NCBI RefSeq assembly: GCF_001436095.1
Contig: NZ_AYYK01000004.1
Location: 310,001-374,000 of the forward strand
Direction: 5' to 3'
DNA: 64,000 nucleotides
From: Lapidilactobacillus dextrinicus DSM 20335
GTDB taxonomy: Bacteria > Bacillota > Bacilli > Lactobacillales > Lactobacillaceae
How positions within the stretch are numbered: the first letter of the stretch is position 1; the number at the start of each line of letters is the position of its first letter. The position numbers and the translations under genes are program-made. Below are positions 61,380-64,000 of the stretch, piece by piece. Under the pieces are notes generated by a model. It saw only the letters and a program-made list of their open reading frames with translations, did no database searches and had not been told where the DNA came from.

Positions 61380-62580
61380 CAGCACTCCCCCTCCTTATTT
61401 TTCTTCGACGTTTACTTGTAGTTGGATAGACTGTAATAATACGGCCATTATCAGGATTTATTGCAATTGTTGCGTAATCACCGATATATTTTTTACTTGG
61501 CCTTCCTTGACTATCATATTTAATACTATCAACTTTTATAGGATATTTAACTGTCCTAATAATGCTTTTAATATCGACACTACGTTCACTTTTTCTATCA
61601 TACAAATGAGCGGACAGTTCATTGATTGTTATTCCATCAGGCGTCTTTAACCCAATTATAGCATCAGCTGCTTGATTTTTCTTGTTATCAAGCCATTCAT
61701 TATAGTTTTTACGCTTAATAATAGTACCAGTCTCATTATCCATTCTTGTTTCAGGAGCAATACCATTAACAATATTAACAGTTGTACAACGACAACGAAC
61801 ATCTTCACTCGCTACACCAAACATTCGCGGTTGTTTGGCTGAATGACCATTAATCTTAAATTCCGCATCAATATCGACTGTTTGACCATCTAAATCACGA
61901 TGATCATTACGTGTTTTGCCATCTAACGTTGCTAACCAGCGCTTTTGCATATCAATACCAAGTGATCTTGCGTGTTCGGAACTACTCTGCTGCGCAATTG
62001 ACGAGGTACGTCCACCCTCAGTGACTACAATTCGCATGGCGTTTTTATAACTCGCTTCTGTCTCATTACTTACACGCTTAGCAATTTCAGCGTAGCTTTT
62101 ACCCTCAAATAAACCCTGTATGATGTTATTAGTCACGTTTTTGGCTAATTCATTACGTCGCTCGTAAAGGCGCTTAGAAAGTCGTTTACCAGCCACTGGA
62201 GCATTGACCAAATTCATCACATAATCATGGTTGATCAAAGGTATCTGAATGGTAATATCTTGCGATTGTTCCAACGAATACCACACTCCATAATAGCCTT
62301 GTTCTGCTTGTCCGGCTGAGTAGTCTTTAATCGTATTCTCAATTGAATCAGAACTAGTGGATAATATCGCATCAATCTCATCAGCGACATGAAAAAGCCT
62401 TTCGACTTCTAAGCGACTAGAAAACGAAAGGTTAGGATAGTTTTGAGTAAATATATATAGCTTCTTCTTGATATCGATCAGAATTTGACGATAAGTATTA
62501 AACAACTCACTATCAGTCTTTTTGTACTGTTTCTGGGTCAACTTCTCCAGTTCCTGTTGCCACTTGTCCAACTGTTGCAT
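61366..62580 (-). CDS. Minor head protein (SPP1 gp7-type) with C-terminal nuclease-like domain
   Basis: This 404-aa protein has a Phage_Mu_F core at about 150-275 (MRIVVTEGGRTSSIAQQ, WLATLDGKTRNDHRDLDGQTV, VRCRCTTVNIV). The last ~85 residues (HLYDRKSERSVDIKSI...KYIGDYATIAINPDNGRIITVYPTTSKRRRKIRRG) match the style of phage barnase/EndoU/ColE5/RelE-like toxin domains that are fused to minor head proteins. It may enter the host with DNA. It follows the portal gene with a 68-bp overlap. Confidence 0.87.
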   Translation of the reverse strand: MQQLDKWQQELEKLTQKQYKKTDSELFNTYRQILIDIKKKLYIFTQNYPNLSFSSRLEVERLFHVADEIDAILSTSSDSIENTIKDYSAGQAEQGYYGVWYSLEQSQDITIQIPLINHDYVMNLVNAPVAGKRLSKRLYERRNELAKNVTNNIIQGLFEGKSYAEIAKRVSNETEASYKNAMRIVVTEGGRTSSIAQQSSSEHARSLGIDMQKRWLATLDGKTRNDHRDLDGQTVDIDAEFKINGHSAKQPRMFGVASEDVRCRCTTVNIVNGIAPETRMDNETGTIIKRKNYNEWLDNKKNQAADAIIGLKTPDGITINELSAHLYDRKSERSVDIKSIIRTVKYPIKVDSIKYDSQGRPSKKYIGDYATIAINPDNGRIITVYPTTSKRRRKIRRGSADGTL

Positions 62581-64000
62581 CGTTAATCACCTCACGATCA
62601 GTTCCACTGGCTAATCCTTGAGTATAGGGTTCTTCTTCGAGTTCATCTTTAATCTCATCAAAGTCTAAATCGAATTGCTCGCAGATAAGCCGTAAAATTT
62701 CATCATCAGGTAATTGCGGTGCGGCTTCTAGAATAGTAGCAATCATAACCTGTTTAGTTTCAGCAGCAGTTTTCTTATTAGCCGCAATATCTGTTTCGTT
62801 AACCATTAATTCACGGGTAAATTCAAAGCTCACATCTGCTGGATCATATGCAGTATTCTTGCGTCGATTAATATCAGCGACAACCATCTGATTAATCCAC
62901 TTGAGTAAGGCACGAATACGGACTTCTGTCTTGTTAACTTTCATGTTCAATAAACTGTATCGACTTTTAATAACCACATTTGTGATATTGCCATCCCCAA
63001 TTTGTGTACTATCAAACGCCATACCAAACTTATAGATATTGGCCTTATCAATTTCCATCTTCGTCTTACGACCTTCCACAGGAATATTGACGGTTTGAAT
63101 TTCAACACCACCATCTGCATCAACACCGACTGTTTTCTTAGCACGAATATTCTGACGTAACTTGGATAAGTCATCACCGTCGTATCCTTTAACAACATAA
63201 ATTGCTTCGGTAAAATCTTGTAAGTTATTAGACAGAAAAGCATTCATGATATCGTAATCATCAATCAACGCCTTAATCGGTTTTAGATCATTCGTTTCTT
63301 TAGCATTATTTTTATAACGATAAAAAGGAATCACACCATAATCACGCCTCAATAAACTACCATCATCTCTAACTGCAACAACGTGTGGCCGTGGGTTGAG
63401 CGTAATATCAGTGTTAAGCTGATAGTTCTTAGTACCTTCAGCTTTAAAGAACCACACTTGCTTATCATCCCAAACTTCGGCAAGATGAATGATCAGCTTC
63501 CTACCATTCTTGACAATATCCTTATCAATGTTACGGACAATACGCTTTAATTGGTTGGTATCATCGTAAACAGGGAATACTGTTAATGAATCAGCAATCT
63601 GAAACGTTAATCGATCTTCAGCAGTTGTGCGTGCAAAAATATATTCATAACCTTTTTGTGAAGCACTAGTGACAGTGTCCTGTAAGAATACTTGAAAGTC
63701 TTCATCGTAATATGTTTCTAATTCTTGTTTTAAGCTATCATCTTCGCAGTCAAACGTTAATGGATTGCTCAATAATACCTGAGTCTTTTGATCAACAATT
63801 TCAGGAAAGAAGCCGTGCGGTATCTTCGTATTAGATGCGTATTTATCTTCACGCAATTCGTTATCATCATCAATATAAAAGATACGATTCTTCAAAATAT
63901 CATTTTCGTGGTCGTAGTAACGCATCCCTTCCCGAGCTGTTTTTTTAGTCGGTGAATTCTTATCTAACCTAATTGCTTGCTTTAAACTTGATGCAATTGT
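62513..64000 (-). CDS. Portal protein, 5' end outside the window
   Basis: At least 495 codons are visible. The frame is open to the window edge (TIASSLKQAIRLDKNSPTKKTAREGMRYYDHE is in frame), so the start lies beyond 64000 and MRYYDHENDI is internal. SPP1 gp6-type portal features include RYYDHENDILKNR, NLQDFTEAIYVVKGYDGDD and SLLNMKVNKTEVRIRALLKWINQMV. It forms the packaging channel. Confidence 0.92.
   Translation of the reverse strand, partial: TIASSLKQAIRLDKNSPTKKTAREGMRYYDHENDILKNRIFYIDDDNELREDKYASNTKIPHGFFPEIVDQKTQVLLSNPLTFDCEDDSLKQELETYYDEDFQVFLQDTVTSASQKGYEYIFARTTAEDRLTFQIADSLTVFPVYDDTNQLKRIVRNIDKDIVKNGRKLIIHLAEVWDDKQVWFFKAEGTKNYQLNTDITLNPRPHVVAVRDDGSLLRRDYGVIPFYRYKNNAKETNDLKPIKALIDDYDIMNAFLSNNLQDFTEAIYVVKGYDGDDLSKLRQNIRAKKTVGVDADGGVEIQTVNIPVEGRKTKMEIDKANIYKFGMAFDSTQIGDGNITNVVIKSRYSLLNMKVNKTEVRIRALLKWINQMVVADINRRKNTAYDPADVSFEFTRELMVNETDIAANKKTAAETKQVMIATILEAAPQLPDDEILRLICEQFDLDFDEIKDELEEEPYTQGLASGTDREVINDATVGQVATGTGEVDPETVQKD

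Larger units (their letters stand above)
46514..64000. mobile_element. Prophage 2, A118-like siphovirus, right part outside the window
   Basis: From the att remnant rightwards there are accessory genes, then lysis, tail, head and portal genes, all on the minus strand. Terminase, replication, switch and integrase genes should follow beyond position 64000. The order from portal to Gp37-like protein (portal, minor head, scaffold, capsid, four connectors, tube, gpG/GT, tape measure, Dit) matches Listeria A118-type phages. Confidence 0.93.

Noticed and set aside
1-64000. CRISPR arrays and insertion sequences
   Set aside because: No regularly spaced direct repeats and no transposase-like protein or terminal inverted repeats were seen.

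Overview
This 64 kb window comes from a low-GC Gram-positive bacterium, most likely a member of the Lactobacillaceae. The evidence is AT-rich sequence with GGAGG-type ribosome binding sites, phiLC3-type holins, GH25/LysM endolysins, an LtaS-type lipoteichoic acid synthase, an OmpR-type two-component system and a glycolytic pair (pgi and class II fba) that suggests homofermentative metabolism. I cannot assign a species. Two prophages flank about 10 kb of ordinary host chromosome.

Prophage 1 runs from before position 1 to about 36.0 kb. Read leftwards on the minus strand from the genetic switch: cro-like gene, small regulators, RecT/PD-(D/E)XK recombination pair, DnaD-like replisome organiser, a run of small accessory genes, RusA, an ArpU-type late regulator, terS-terL-portal, minor head protein, scaffold, capsid, connectors, tail genes, tape measure, Dit, tail-associated lysin, receptor-binding proteins, holin and a signal-peptide-bearing endolysin. 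On the plus strand the CI-like repressor, two cargo genes and the integrase run rightwards and end next to the 3' end of pgi. Three TTGC-N6-GCAA operators sit in the cro/cI gap. Between the late regulator and terS lies a roughly 490 bp gene-free stretch that looks like a separate structured RNA. It has its own candidate promoter, several strong helices, two tRNA-like elements (acceptor stem plus perfect T-arm, no room for an anticodon arm) and a strong intrinsic terminator. I consider this the most interesting object in the window.

The host segment (36.0-46.5 kb) carries pgi, fba, a VanZ-family membrane protein, an LtaS-like synthase, a histidine kinase/response regulator pair, a small membrane protein, a Cof-type HAD phosphatase and a GT8 glycosyltransferase. 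Most of these units are separated by clear intrinsic terminators.

Prophage 2 starts at about 46.5 kb and runs off the right end inside its portal gene. Its left edge abuts 15 nt that match the 3' end of a tmRNA (or tRNA-Ala-like) gene plus the native terminator, so it probably sits in ssrA. It carries a small HTH gene, a MazEF pair with a candidate plus-strand small RNA abutting mazF, a signal-less GH25-Cpl7-LysM endolysin, holin genes, a baseplate, tape measure, a tail assembly chaperone pair joined by a TTTTTTC -1 frameshift site, tail and head genes resembling the Listeria A118 layout, a minor head protein with a toxin-like C-terminal tail, and the portal. The two prophages have unrelated head and tail-tube genes. 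They share the lysis/tail-tip end: the endolysin 3' UTR, the phiLC3 holin, XkdX and the two small tail proteins upstream of it. This points to modular exchange.
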